The notes: generated by a model from the sequence alone, not told the origin. Shown: positions 1 to 6,138, counted from the stretch's first letter. The stretch is 6,152 bases of DNA from Candidatus Ventricola intestinavium (GCA_018715105.1 DVMG01000120.1:1-6152); one strand, 5' to 3'. Numbers and translations: made by a program.

Positions 1-146
1 ATTTTCTGGCGCTTTATGACATAGAGAGCGGCGATCTGGAAAAGGCAAAAGAGCGGCTTCACACTTCCCGAAAGGGCTTCTTTTCCCCGCTGAACTATGC
101 CACGCCGGAAAAAATCGATGAGAAGCTCAAAGAGATTGAAGCCTGA
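1..146 (+). CDS. C-terminal end of an unidentified protein (5' end outside window)
   Basis: An open frame enters from the left edge (first complete codon at position 3) and ends at TGA 144-146, giving the last 47 residues. The tail begins FLALYDIESGDLEKAKERL and ends EKIDEKLKEIEA. It is rich in charged helix-forming residues, and the alanine/leucine spacing of the first 20 residues resembles one helix pair of a tetratricopeptide-type repeat. That resemblance is weak and does not assign a function. The reading frame is supported by its codon-like composition and by a strong intrinsic terminator that starts 15 bases after the stop codon. It converges with the penicillin-binding protein gene on the other strand. 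I do not recognise the family; the missing upstream part would be needed. Confidence 0.6.
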   Translation, partial: FLALYDIESGDLEKAKERLHTSRKGFFSPLNYATPEKIDEKLKEIEA

Positions 147-160
147 ACCGATGCCGGGCA

Positions 161-225
161 GAAAAGAGCGCATAGGCCGTCCGCAGAGCGGAAGACAAAT
201 GCGCTCTTTTCTTTTGTTCTTTTGT
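161..225 (+). terminator. Intrinsic terminator of the left-edge gene
   Basis: A perfect 13-bp inverted repeat has arms at 161-173 (GAAAAGAGCGCAT) and 199-211 (ATGCGCTCTTTTC). The 25-base loop contains a second small hairpin (TCCGC 180-184 with GCGGA 188-192). The outer stem runs straight into a T-rich tract (212-225, broken by single G and C). This is the classic Rho-independent arrangement for + strand transcription. On the - strand only the T run inside the stem is available, so termination of the convergent PBP gene here would be weaker. Confidence 0.85.
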
Positions 226-275
226 TATCAATAGCCATAAGCCTTTGCGCGGTTTCGGCCTCGGGCGTGGGATTT

Positions 276-313
276 CCAGCATTTTGCTGGGAATGCAGCC
301 GGCATCATGCCGG
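276..313 (-). other. Two small hairpins just past the PBP stop codon
   Basis: Two inverted repeats lie immediately 3' of the PBP gene on the - strand. The first is CCGGCAT/ATGCCGG (299-313, one-base centre), starting two bases past the stop codon. The second is CCAGCA/TGCTGG (276-290, three-base loop). Neither is followed by a T run in the - direction, so they are not standard intrinsic terminators. They could protect the mRNA 3' end or pause polymerase ahead of the larger hairpin at 161-211. The inverted repeats are directly visible; the role is inference. Confidence 0.35.
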
Positions 314-314
314 G

Positions 315-2672
315 TTATTGCCCGCCGAAGGAAAGCGCCGGGATCAGGCTTCGCAGCCCGGCCAGGAAGCCGCCGCTGCTGGCCACCTGGGCCAGCTGCA
401 CGGCCTGATCGCCCTCAAGCCAGACGCCCTGCTGCAGAAGCTCTTCGTGAATCGGAATCACGCGGTATGTATAGAGCACGCCGGGCACGGCGCTTGAATC
501 GGTGTAGGTGAGGTTTTGTCCGCTCTGACCGATCATCTCCGTGAGGATGACGGATTCCCCGACGGCATCGCGCTGGATGCGGTAGCGGGCAGACGATGTC
601 GCCTTAAAGTGCAGCTCCGGATAACCGCTAGCGTTGTGCGCCACGTAGAAGGAAGACGGCGCGGACGGTGCTTCCCAGACATCCGACACGGCATAGGGAC
701 GGTTGGATGTTGTGAAAACCTCGGTAAGGCGGTATTCTTTGGGGGTGGAATCGCTGGCGAGCATCACCGAGCCGCGGCTGGTCAGGGCGCGCTGGTCAAG
801 CGTCAGCCACACAATTCCATCCGGCTGGGTGAAATCGGGCTTATCCCTGTCGGCATACGCCTGCTTAAAGAAAGCAGATGTGAGAGAAGCCGTGTTTCTG
901 CCTCCTGTGATGCCGTTGGGGATTTTATGCTGTGCATCCGTCTGGTCAAAGCCCATCCACGTGGCGACAGCGATTTCGGGATTATAGGCGGCCATCCAGA
1001 TATCGCGGTTGCCGCCCGTCATGGAGACCGTGCCGGTCTTGCCCGCGACGGGTGTGTTGGCGGCGAGCATGCGCGTGCCTGTTCCGTTGGAGACGACGGA
1101 CTGAAGAAGCGACGTCATCAGAAAAGCATTCTGCTCGGAAATCACGCGTTCGCTGAATATCTCGCGCTGAAAGACCGTGCTGCCATCCGCCGACACGATT
1201 TTTTCCACACAGTAGGGTTCGTGATAAACACCGCCGTTGGCATAGGGCACGTAGGCTGCCGCCAGCTCAACCGGGGTGACGCCATAGGTCATCGATCCCA
1301 GCGCAAGCGAAAGATTCCGGTCGCTGTCCTCGGTGGGAATGTGCATGCGGTTGAGATATTCGATGCCCGCATCAATGCCGATTTCTTCCAGCAGGCGCAC
1401 TGCCGTGGTATTGAGCGAGTTGCGGACCGCGGTACGCAGGGTGACGCGCCCATAATAGCGGTCTCCTGCATTTTTGGGGGTATAGCCGTTAAAATTCGTC
1501 TTTTCGTCCAGCAGCACAGAGGCTGTCGTATACCCCAGTTCCAGAGCCGGGCCATAGACGGAAAGCGGCTTCAGGGAAGAGCCCGGCTGGCGGCGCATCT
1601 GCGTCGCGCGATTGAGGCCGCGGCGCACGGTGTAATCCCGCCCGCCGACCATCGCCAGGATCGCGCCGGTCTGTGTGTCAAGCACAGCCATGGCGCTTTG
1701 GATGGGCGTGCCGTCGGAAGCATTGGCAGGGAAATAGCTGGCATCTTCGTACAGGCCGTCCGCAATGGCCTGCAGGCCGGCATCATAGGCCGTGTAGATT
1801 TGGAATCCGCCGCTGATCACCTCATCGGCCGACAGCCCCAAAAGATCCTGGCTCTCGCGGATGACTTCATCCACATACCAGCTGAATACCTCGGTTTGTT
1901 CCTGCTGGGCGATCACCCAGACGCTCTGCGCTTTGGCTTCGTCGCATTCCTCCTGGGTGATGAAGCCGTTTTCGGCCATGGTGTTGAGGATATACGTTCG
2001 CCGGGATTTATTGGACTCCGGATCCGTATGCGGTGCAAAGGCGGACGGCGCCTTAATGGCCGCGGCGAGAGAGGCGCTCTGCACAAGCGTCAACTCCCCT
2101 ACGTCCACCCCGAAATACGCGCGCGCTGCGGCCTGAATGCCATAGGCGCCGCGGCCGAAATACACGGTATTCAGATACATTTCAAGAATTTCATCCTTGG
2201 TATAATCGCGCTCGATCTGGAAGGCCAGATAAACTTCTTCCAGCTTGCGGCGCAGGGTTTTTTCCGCGCTCAGATGGGTCAGCTTGGCCAGCTGCTGGGT
2301 GATGGTGCTGGCCCCTTCCGCCAGCGTTCCGCTCTTCAGGTTGCTGCGAAGCGCGCCGAAGATGCGGTAGATATCCACCCCTCCGTGCTCATAAAAGCGC
2401 AGATCCTCGGCGGCCAGAAAGGCCTGCTGCGTATAAAGCGGCACCTCTTCCAGGCTGACGACGGTTCGGTTTTCCACGCCGCGCACCTCGCTCATCAGCT
2501 CGCCCTGCGCGTCGTAGAGGGCGGATGTCTGTGCCAGCGCGTTGAGCTTGCTGTGATCCAGGCGCTGCCAGTGGGCCACATCAAAAATCAGAAAAAACGC
2601 CACGATCAGCACGAGCAGCGTGCCCAAAATTGCGCCACAGATGATCAGAATCCGTCTTTTCTTTTTATCCAC
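315..2672 (-). CDS. Class A penicillin-binding protein (PBP1A family, glycosyltransferase/transpeptidase)
   Basis: A bifunctional peptidoglycan synthase that polymerises lipid II and cross-links stem peptides outside the membrane. I chose the GTG start at 2672 (785 residues) because GGAGGG lies 7 bases upstream of it. ATG codons further upstream (2693, 2765) extend the frame but lack a good ribosome site. Order of parts: short basic cytoplasmic tail; one membrane segment (about 8-30); glycosyltransferase-51 domain with EDLRFYEHGG (89-98, catalytic Glu 89), GASTITQQLAK (120-130) and the RKLEE...YFGRGAYGI stretch (142-179); then the transpeptidase with SSLK (365-368, nucleophile Ser365), SLN (419-421) and KTGT (545-548). 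All catalytic motifs are intact. After about residue 665 an additional FN3-like beta domain (to about 757) and a Gly/Leu-rich tail follow. The gene is divergent from spoIIA. B. subtilis sigma-F controls the class A PBPs pbpF and pbpG, so a sporulation role is possible, but a general PBP1A (ponA-like) is equally possible. Confidence 0.96.
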   Translation of the reverse strand: MDKKKRRILIICGAILGTLLVLIVAFFLIFDVAHWQRLDHSKLNALAQTSALYDAQGELMSEVRGVENRTVVSLEEVPLYTQQAFLAAEDLRFYEHGGVDIYRIFGALRSNLKSGTLAEGASTITQQLAKLTHLSAEKTLRRKLEEVYLAFQIERDYTKDEILEMYLNTVYFGRGAYGIQAAARAYFGVDVGELTLVQSASLAAAIKAPSAFAPHTDPESNKSRRTYILNTMAENGFITQEECDEAKAQSVWVIAQQEQTEVFSWYVDEVIRESQDLLGLSADEVISGGFQIYTAYDAGLQAIADGLYEDASYFPANASDGTPIQSAMAVLDTQTGAILAMVGGRDYTVRRGLNRATQMRRQPGSSLKPLSVYGPALELGYTTASVLLDEKTNFNGYTPKNAGDRYYGRVTLRTAVRNSLNTTAVRLLEEIGIDAGIEYLNRMHIPTEDSDRNLSLALGSMTYGVTPVELAAAYVPYANGGVYHEPYCVEKIVSADGSTVFQREIFSERVISEQNAFLMTSLLQSVVSNGTGTRMLAANTPVAGKTGTVSMTGGNRDIWMAAYNPEIAVATWMGFDQTDAQHKIPNGITGGRNTASLTSAFFKQAYADRDKPDFTQPDGIVWLTLDQRALTSRGSVMLASDSTPKEYRLTEVFTTSNRPYAVSDVWEAPSAPSSFYVAHNASGYPELHFKATSSARYRIQRDAVGESVILTEMIGQSGQNLTYTDSSAVPGVLYTYRVIPIHEELLQQGVWLEGDQAVQLAQVASSGGFLAGLRSLIPALSFGGQ

Positions 2673-2907
2673 GCGCCGACCCTCCAGCTGCATACTGCTT
2701 TTTGACCTTGTTTTTCCCCGGCATAGCGAAATTATGCGTGTTTTTGTGCATGGATCCGTATCCAATTGCCATATACTGTAAAGATGGAAAACGGCCCCGG
2801 CGGATCCCCGAAAGGGGGCCTATTCGATCCAAAAACGGGAGCGCTTTCAGAAGAGGGATGGATGTCAACAAGCGGACGGCCATCAACGGGCCGCAGGAGG
2901 GATGGGC
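2673..2907. promoter_or_regulatory. Divergent control region between the PBP gene and spoIIA
   Basis: This 235-base spacer must hold the start signals of both divergent units. On the + strand the best -10-like hexamer is TATACT (2772-2777), without a convincing -35 at 16-18 bases. I searched by eye for a sigma-H type promoter (expected for spoIIA from B. subtilis) and found no good match. On the - strand CATAAT (complement of 2731-2736) is the only -10-like site, again with a poor -35. The spoIIA leader contains GGCCCC (2793-2798) that can pair with GGGGCC (2815-2820), or alternatively a CCCC-GAAA-GGGG hairpin (2806-2817). Ribosome sites are at 2895-2900 (AGGAGG, spoIIAA) and, for PBP, GGAGGG ending 7 bases before its GTG. 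Confidence 0.4.
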
Positions 2908-3234
2908 TTGCTCAAAACGATGAAAAACGGCGATGTACTCAACGTATGCCTGAGCGGAGAGATCGACCACTGTGTTTGTGAGTCGATGCGCCGGGAAATT
3001 GAAGCCCAGCTTCAGGATACGCAGATCCAGTGCCTGAGGTTTGACTTTACGGATGTCAGCTTTATGGACAGCTCCGGCATCGGCATGCTGATCGGCCGCT
3101 ATAAGACGATGGCTGCCAGGGGAGGCACCGTCCGTGCCAGCGGCCTTCATCCTCCCGTCGACCGGCTGTTTCACATGGCCGGTCTGCACAGAATCATCCA
3201 AATTGAGCCGTCTGGGAGGCAGGGAAACACATGA
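2908..3234 (+). CDS. spoIIAA: Anti-sigma F factor antagonist SpoIIAA
   Basis: A STAS-domain anti-anti-sigma factor. Unphosphorylated SpoIIAA binds SpoIIAB and frees sigma-F; SpoIIAB phosphorylates it in return, and SpoIIE phosphatase normally reverses this. About 108 residues, the usual family size. Visible landmarks are LSGEIDH (15-21), the phosphorylation loop FMDSSGIGMLIGRY (52-65; the second Ser of DSSG corresponds to the B. subtilis phosphoacceptor Ser58), and the C-terminal PVDRLFHMAGL helix region (83-93), which aligns with B. subtilis PAVKRLFDMSGL. Start choice: AGGAGG at 2895-2900 lies 7 bases before TTG 2908. ATG 2902 is only one base from it, and ATG 2920 is 19 bases away, so TTG is favoured; the three differ by at most six codons. 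It is the first gene of the operon, and its stop overlaps the spoIIAB start (ATGA, 3231-3234), implying translational coupling. Confidence 0.96.
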   Translation: MLKTMKNGDVLNVCLSGEIDHCVCESMRREIEAQLQDTQIQCLRFDFTDVSFMDSSGIGMLIGRYKTMAARGGTVRASGLHPPVDRLFHMAGLHRIIQIEPSGRQGNT

Positions 3235-3659
3235 ATAACCATATGGAGCTGACTTTTTCCGCCGTTGCTGAAAACGAAGCGTTTGCCCGGATGGTCATCA
3301 GCGCTTTTCTCATGCAGGCCAATCCGACGCTCTCCCTTGTATCTGAGGTGCGCACAGCCGTCAGCGAGGCGGTGACCAATGCGGTTGTGCACGCTTACGG
3401 TGAAAGCGGCGGCGACATCGTGCTGCGCGCCACGCTTCATGGCAGACGGGTGGATGTGGAGGTGGAGGACTTTGGCCGGGGCATCGAGGACATTCACCAG
3501 GCTATGCAGCCTTTCTATACCTCTCAGCCGGAAAAAGAGCGCACCGGCATGGGGTTTGCGCTGATGCAGTCCTTCATGGATGAGCTCACCGTTCATTCCG
3601 CGCCGGGCAGCGGCACCGTCGTGCGGATGTGCAAAAATCTCGATGAGATTCCCGCATGA
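3231..3659 (+). CDS. spoIIAB: Anti-sigma F factor / serine kinase SpoIIAB
   Basis: A GHKL-type ATPase and protein kinase that binds sigma-F as a dimer to block it and phosphorylates SpoIIAA. At 142 residues it is close to the B. subtilis protein and aligns with it from the first residue without gaps through the N box. Visible motifs are the N box EAVTNAVVHAY (46-56), whose Glu46 and Asn50 fall at the same positions as the catalytic and Mg-binding residues of B. subtilis SpoIIAB; the G1 box VEDFGRGI; and the G2/ATP-lid segment ERTGMGFALMQSFMD. Arg20, in the helix used to contact both SpoIIAA and sigma-F, is conserved (NEAFARM, 15-21). The start ATG overlaps the spoIIAA stop, and the stop overlaps the sigF ATG, so the three products should be made in coupled amounts. 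A GGGAGG-like ribosome site lies upstream, inside the spoIIAA end. Nothing is missing from this protein. Confidence 0.98.
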   Translation: MNNHMELTFSAVAENEAFARMVISAFLMQANPTLSLVSEVRTAVSEAVTNAVVHAYGESGGDIVLRATLHGRRVDVEVEDFGRGIEDIHQAMQPFYTSQPEKERTGMGFALMQSFMDELTVHSAPGSGTVVRMCKNLDEIPA

Positions 3660-4204
3660 TGCCCGAAGCGCAGGAAAGCCTGCTGGCATTGGCCCAGCAG
3701 GGCGATCAACAGGCGCTTGAGCGCCTGATTACCCCTTATCGCGCACTGCTGCATGCGCTGGCAAGGCGCTTTTATGGCAGCGTGCTCTCGGGCGATGAAC
3801 TGGCTCAGGCCGGCTATCTCGGGCTGATCGAGGCGGTACGCCGGTACGACGCGGGGAAGGGCGTCCGCCTGATCACCTATGCCGTGCCGTGGATACTGGG
3901 GGAAATGAAGCGCGCGCTGCGTGCGGCCGCGTGCACTCCGGTTTCGCTTGATGGGGAATCGGGCGAGGAAGAGGGACAATCCCTGCTTGATACGCTTCGC
4001 GGTGCGGACGGAGTCAACATGGAGGCGCTGGATTTGCGCATGGCCATCGCCCAGCTGACACAGGAGGAACAAAGCGTGCTGCTTCTGCGCTTTTATCAGG
4101 ATAAAACGCAGAAGGAGACCGCTGCGGCGCTTTCCAAAAGCCAGGCGCAGATTTCACGCATGGAGCGGCATGCGCTTGACTGCCTGCGCACCCTGCTCGC
4201 TTAG
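3656..4204 (+). CDS. sigF: Forespore sigma factor SigF, short form lacking the sigma-3 domain
   Basis: RNA polymerase sigma factor of the SigF/SigG/SigB group; by operon position it is sigma-F (spoIIAC), which starts forespore-specific transcription. Region 2 covers about residues 8-89, with DELAQAGYLGLIEAVRRYD (47-65) and the core/-10 recognition helix TYAVPWILGEMKRALR (74-89). Region 4 covers about 125-182, with the helix-turn-helix TQKETAAALSKSQAQISRMER (151-171), very close to the SigF pattern SQVQVSRLEK. Between them only about 35 residues remain, resembling the region 3.2 linker (VSLDGESGEEEGQSLLDTLRG, with the LLD anchor). The family is usually about 250 residues; this one is 182, and the roughly 55-residue sigma-3 helical domain is absent, in frame and without any stop or frameshift. 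ATG 3656 overlaps the spoIIAB stop; ATG 3659 is an equally possible start. The stop TAG shares TTAG with the convergent gene's stop. Confidence 0.94.
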   Translation: MMPEAQESLLALAQQGDQQALERLITPYRALLHALARRFYGSVLSGDELAQAGYLGLIEAVRRYDAGKGVRLITYAVPWILGEMKRALRAAACTPVSLDGESGEEEGQSLLDTLRGADGVNMEALDLRMAIAQLTQEEQSVLLLRFYQDKTQKETAAALSKSQAQISRMERHALDCLRTLLA

Positions 4205-5061
4205 GGGAATATCGCGAGCATCGCCCACATCGCTGCGCCCGCGCCGGCGGCGCGCACAAGCCCAAAGCCGATCAGGTGACGCAGGCTCACGCCCAGCGGA
4301 CGAAGAAAGAGCCGGTTCTGCATCAGGATGGAAAGCCCGCTGAACCCGGAGGCGGCCGCCATGATCACCGCGCGCAACGTCGGAGGAAGAGGGGCTGTGC
4401 AAAGCGCATGCATCCCTCCGGCAATTTCCAGCACGGCATGAATCAGCGCACCGGAGGCGGCGGGAAGCCCCGGCAGCAGAACGCGGACGCATGCCGCCAG
4501 CACGCTGAAAAAGACAATGCAGCCCCCCACCCCCAGGATGCTCTGCACGCTCTCCGCGATGGGATCTCCAGAGGCGCTGTCCTGGAGAGGATGGGCGGCC
4601 TGCGTCCGCGCGCCGGGAGACTCCCGGATCAAAACCGCCGCAACAGCCCATGCAAACAGGGCTCCAACCCCATGGGCCGCCATCAGCAGACGGCAGATCT
4701 GCGCGTTTCCAAGCCAGGTCTGGGTCGTGCTCAACAGAAACATGGGGCTGATGGTTCCCGTGAAGGCGGCCAGCATGAGCGTCTGCCGGCGGCTCAAATT
4801 CCCTGCCCGGCCGTAAACGGAGACGACCGCCGCGCCGGATGGAGAACCGCCCAGCATGCCCAGAAGAGCTGCGGCAGGCATGGCGGGCATTCCGCTTTGC
4901 CGAAGCCTTGATGCGATCAGCCGGCAGAAAACCATATAGGGAAAGAGGCTGGGCGCCACATCGAGCCCCCAGACGCGCAGCGCATCGCGCGCCGCTGCGG
5001 TGACTGCGCCGGGAGCCCACAGCATGACACCGATCATCAAAAGGCCCAGCGCGATTGCCAT
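4201..5061 (-). CDS. YlbJ/SpoVV-like polytopic membrane protein (nucleoside-recognition family), short form
   Basis: A 286-residue, very hydrophobic protein with about seven or eight predicted membrane segments and a polar loop around 146-170. Family landmarks resemble the sporulation membrane protein YlbJ: VAPSLFPYMVF near the N terminus (35-45), a Gly/Ser/Pro turn GMLGGSPSGAA (68-78), the repeated-half motif FTGTISPMFLL (100-110), LEIAGGMHAL (211-220) and GFSGLSILMQN (239-249). In B. subtilis YlbJ (SpoVV) is a mother-cell sigma-E protein needed to move dipicolinic acid to the forespore. This protein is clearly shorter than the roughly 400 residues I recall for YlbJ, so a related transporter of another substrate is possible. 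The start at ATG 5061 is preceded by a modest ribosome site (GGGGTGAG). It sits next to spoIIA but on the other strand, and its TAA overlaps the sigF stop. Membership of the superfamily is fairly sure; the DPA role is inferred. Confidence 0.75.
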   Translation of the reverse strand: MAIALGLLMIGVMLWAPGAVTAAARDALRVWGLDVAPSLFPYMVFCRLIASRLRQSGMPAMPAAALLGMLGGSPSGAAVVSVYGRAGNLSRRQTLMLAAFTGTISPMFLLSTTQTWLGNAQICRLLMAAHGVGALFAWAVAAVLIRESPGARTQAAHPLQDSASGDPIAESVQSILGVGGCIVFFSVLAACVRVLLPGLPAASGALIHAVLEIAGGMHALCTAPLPPTLRAVIMAAASGFSGLSILMQNRLFLRPLGVSLRHLIGFGLVRAAGAGAAMWAMLAIFP

Positions 5062-5088
5062 GGCTTCTCACCCCGCAAGACTATATGA

Positions 5089-5123
5089 GCGCCTTTGCCC
5101 GGTCTAGACCGTGGGAAAGGCGC
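5089..5123. repeat. Imperfect palindrome upstream of the YlbJ-like gene
   Basis: Outer arms GCGCCTTT (5089-5096) and AAAGGCGC (5116-5123) flank a perfect inner palindrome GGTCTAGACC (5101-5110), with a partly paired CCC/GGG between them. The whole is 35 bases and lies 28 bases before the start codon of the - strand membrane protein and about 70 bases ahead of the yebC -35. No T run follows it on either strand, so it is not an intrinsic terminator. It could be an operator for a dimeric regulator or a leader hairpin. A sigma-E-like -10 (CATATAGT on the - strand, 5087-5080) lies between it and the gene, with no clear -35; I treat that promoter as unproven. Confidence 0.5.
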
Positions 5124-5195
5124 CCAATCCATGCCTTTTTGACCGCCTTTCTGCGAAAAAACCTGAGAAAACGGGGGAAAATTAGGCCCTGGCAG

Positions 5196-5225
5196 TTGCG
5201 CGGGAGACAAGGCACGTGCTATAAT
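5196..5225 (+). promoter_or_regulatory. Extended -10 promoter of yebC
   Basis: TGCTATAAT at 5217-5225 is a perfect extended -10 element (TGnTATAAT). A weak -35 (TTGCGC, 5196-5201) lies 18 bases upstream. Transcription should start near 5232, leaving a leader of about 30 bases that holds the ribosome site GGGAGG (5248-5253), separated from ATG 5261 by seven T residues. The arrangement indicates vegetative sigma-A control, independent of the sporulation genes to its left. Confidence 0.8.
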
Positions 5226-5260
5226 AATCGCCGAAGTCCAATCAACCGGGAGGTTTTTTT

Positions 5261-6010
5261 ATGTCAGGCCATTCCAAGTGGGCAAATATCAAGCATAAGA
5301 AGGGCAAGGCAGATGCCGAGCGCGGCAAAATCTTTACCAAAATCGGCCGCGAAATCGCCATTGCCGTGCGCGACGGGGGAGGCGACCCGGCGGTCAACGG
5401 CAAGCTGCGCGATGTGATCGCCAAGGCGAAGGCCAACAACATGCCCAATGAAAACATCAAGCGTTCCATTGCCAAGGCTGCGGGCGAACTGGGGAGCGTC
5501 AATTACGAGGAAATTCAATACGAGGGATATGCCCCCGGCGGTATGGCTGTGATCGTCTCCACCGTGACGGATAATCGCAACCGCACGGCGTCCGATATCC
5601 GCCACATCTTTGATAAAAACGGCGGTTCCTTGGGAACCAACGGCTGCGTTTCCTACATGTTTGACCATGTGGGCATGATTGTCCTTGAACGCAAACCCGG
5701 CATGGATGAGGATGAGGTGATGATGGCCGCGCTGGACGCGGGCGCTTCGGATGTGGAAGCGCTGGAAGACAGCTTTGAAATCACCACCACCGTGAATGAC
5801 TTTTCTTCCGTGCGCGAGAATCTGGAAAAAGCCGGCTATACATTCCTGAGCGCCGAGCTGACCATGGTGCCGCAGACCACGAATGAGATCACCGATCCGG
5901 AGACGGTTGAAAAGATCCGCAAGATGCTCGACATGCTCGAGGATCTTGACGATGTGCAGGATGTCTATCACAACGGCGAACTGCCGGAGGAAGACGAGGA
6001 AGACGATTGA
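5261..6010 (+). CDS. yebC: YebC/PmpR (TACO1) family translation-associated protein
   Basis: A complete 249-residue member of the YebC/TACO1 family, the usual length. It begins with the family signature [18 protein letters not shown] and continues [12 protein letters not shown], then a helical region [26 protein letters not shown] (about 48-73), [13 protein letters not shown] (about 88-100), [20 protein letters not shown], and a C-terminal alpha/beta part ending in a strongly acidic tail (PEEDEEDD). Older annotations call the family transcriptional regulators. Human TACO1 is a mitochondrial translational activator, and recent bacterial work links YebC-type proteins to relief of ribosome stalling at proline runs; a cytosolic, ribosome-related role is therefore likely. 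The start is fixed by GGGAGG seven bases upstream and by the conserved first residues. It is transcribed from its own extended -10 promoter, and no further gene follows within 140 bases. Confidence 0.98.
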   Translation: MSGHSKWANIKHKKGKADAERGKIFTKIGREIAIAVRDGGGDPAVNGKLRDVIAKAKANNMPNENIKRSIAKAAGELGSVNYEEIQYEGYAPGGMAVIVSTVTDNRNRTASDIRHIFDKNGGSLGTNGCVSYMFDHVGMIVLERKPGMDEDEVMMAALDAGASDVEALEDSFEITTTVNDFSSVRENLEKAGYTFLSAELTMVPQTTNEITDPETVEKIRKMLDMLEDLDDVQDVYHNGELPEEDEEDD

Positions 6011-6059
6011 GCTCCCTATTCCTGCGCCTGTATGCACGGATACGGATGGAAAAGAATCA

Positions 6060-6084
6060 GAGAAGCGGCCTGCGGCCGCTTCTC
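6060..6084 (+). repeat. Perfect 11-bp hairpin after yebC
   Basis: GAGAAGCGGCC (6060-6070) and GGCCGCTTCTC (6074-6084) form an uninterrupted stem around a three-base loop (TGC), 50 bases after the yebC stop. No T run follows; the next bases are G+C-rich. It is therefore not a standard intrinsic terminator by itself. It may stabilise the yebC mRNA 3' end or be a dispersed intergenic palindrome. Confidence 0.6.
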
Positions 6085-6102
6085 GCGCGCCGTGCGGGAT
6101 GC

Positions 6103-6132
6103 GGCGATTTTAGGTGATTTTAGGCGATTTTA
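6103..6132. repeat. Three tandem 10-bp repeats
   Basis: The unit GGCGATTTTA occurs at 6103-6112, again as GGTGATTTTA at 6113-6122 (one C-to-T difference), and as GGCGATTTTA at 6123-6132. The period is about one helical turn, so identical faces of each unit would align on one side of the DNA. It lies between the hairpin at 6060-6084 and the probable terminator at the right edge. Function is unknown. Confidence 0.7.
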
Positions 6133-6138
6133 CATGAA

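Noticed and set aside
516..2705. A 729-codon open frame on the + strand antisense to the PBP gene
   Set aside because: It lies opposite a PBP with all catalytic motifs intact; its translation is rich in His, Arg and Gly with no domain pattern. It is a by-product of codon bias in a G+C-rich gene.
2772..2777. TATACT as a confident sigma-A promoter for spoIIA
   Set aside because: No acceptable -35 hexamer lies 16-18 bases upstream, and no good sigma-H match was found either; it is kept only as a weak candidate within the spacer entry.
2858..2923. A 21-codon leader ORF (MDVNKRTAINGP...) ending in an ATGA overlap with an internal ATG of spoIIAA
   Set aside because: Its only purine-rich stretch abuts its ATG with no spacing, so translation is doubtful, and a better ribosome site serves the TTG at 2908. 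Not supported without ribosome profiling.
3900..3990. A frameshift or deletion-created pseudogene as the reason for the short sigF
   Set aside because: The frame is continuous, region 4 is well conserved after the gap, and the linker resembles region 3.2. This looks like a clean in-frame domain absence in a working gene.
4154..5071. A 305-codon - strand frame overlapping the YlbJ-like gene
   Set aside because: The translation is Arg/Gly/Ser-rich and without membrane segments, while the alternative frame (5061-4201) gives a coherent membrane protein with family motifs and a ribosome site.
5264..6037. A 257-codon - strand frame antisense to yebC
   Set aside because: It mirrors the conserved yebC frame and has a His/Ile/Val-rich shadow composition with no recognisable family.
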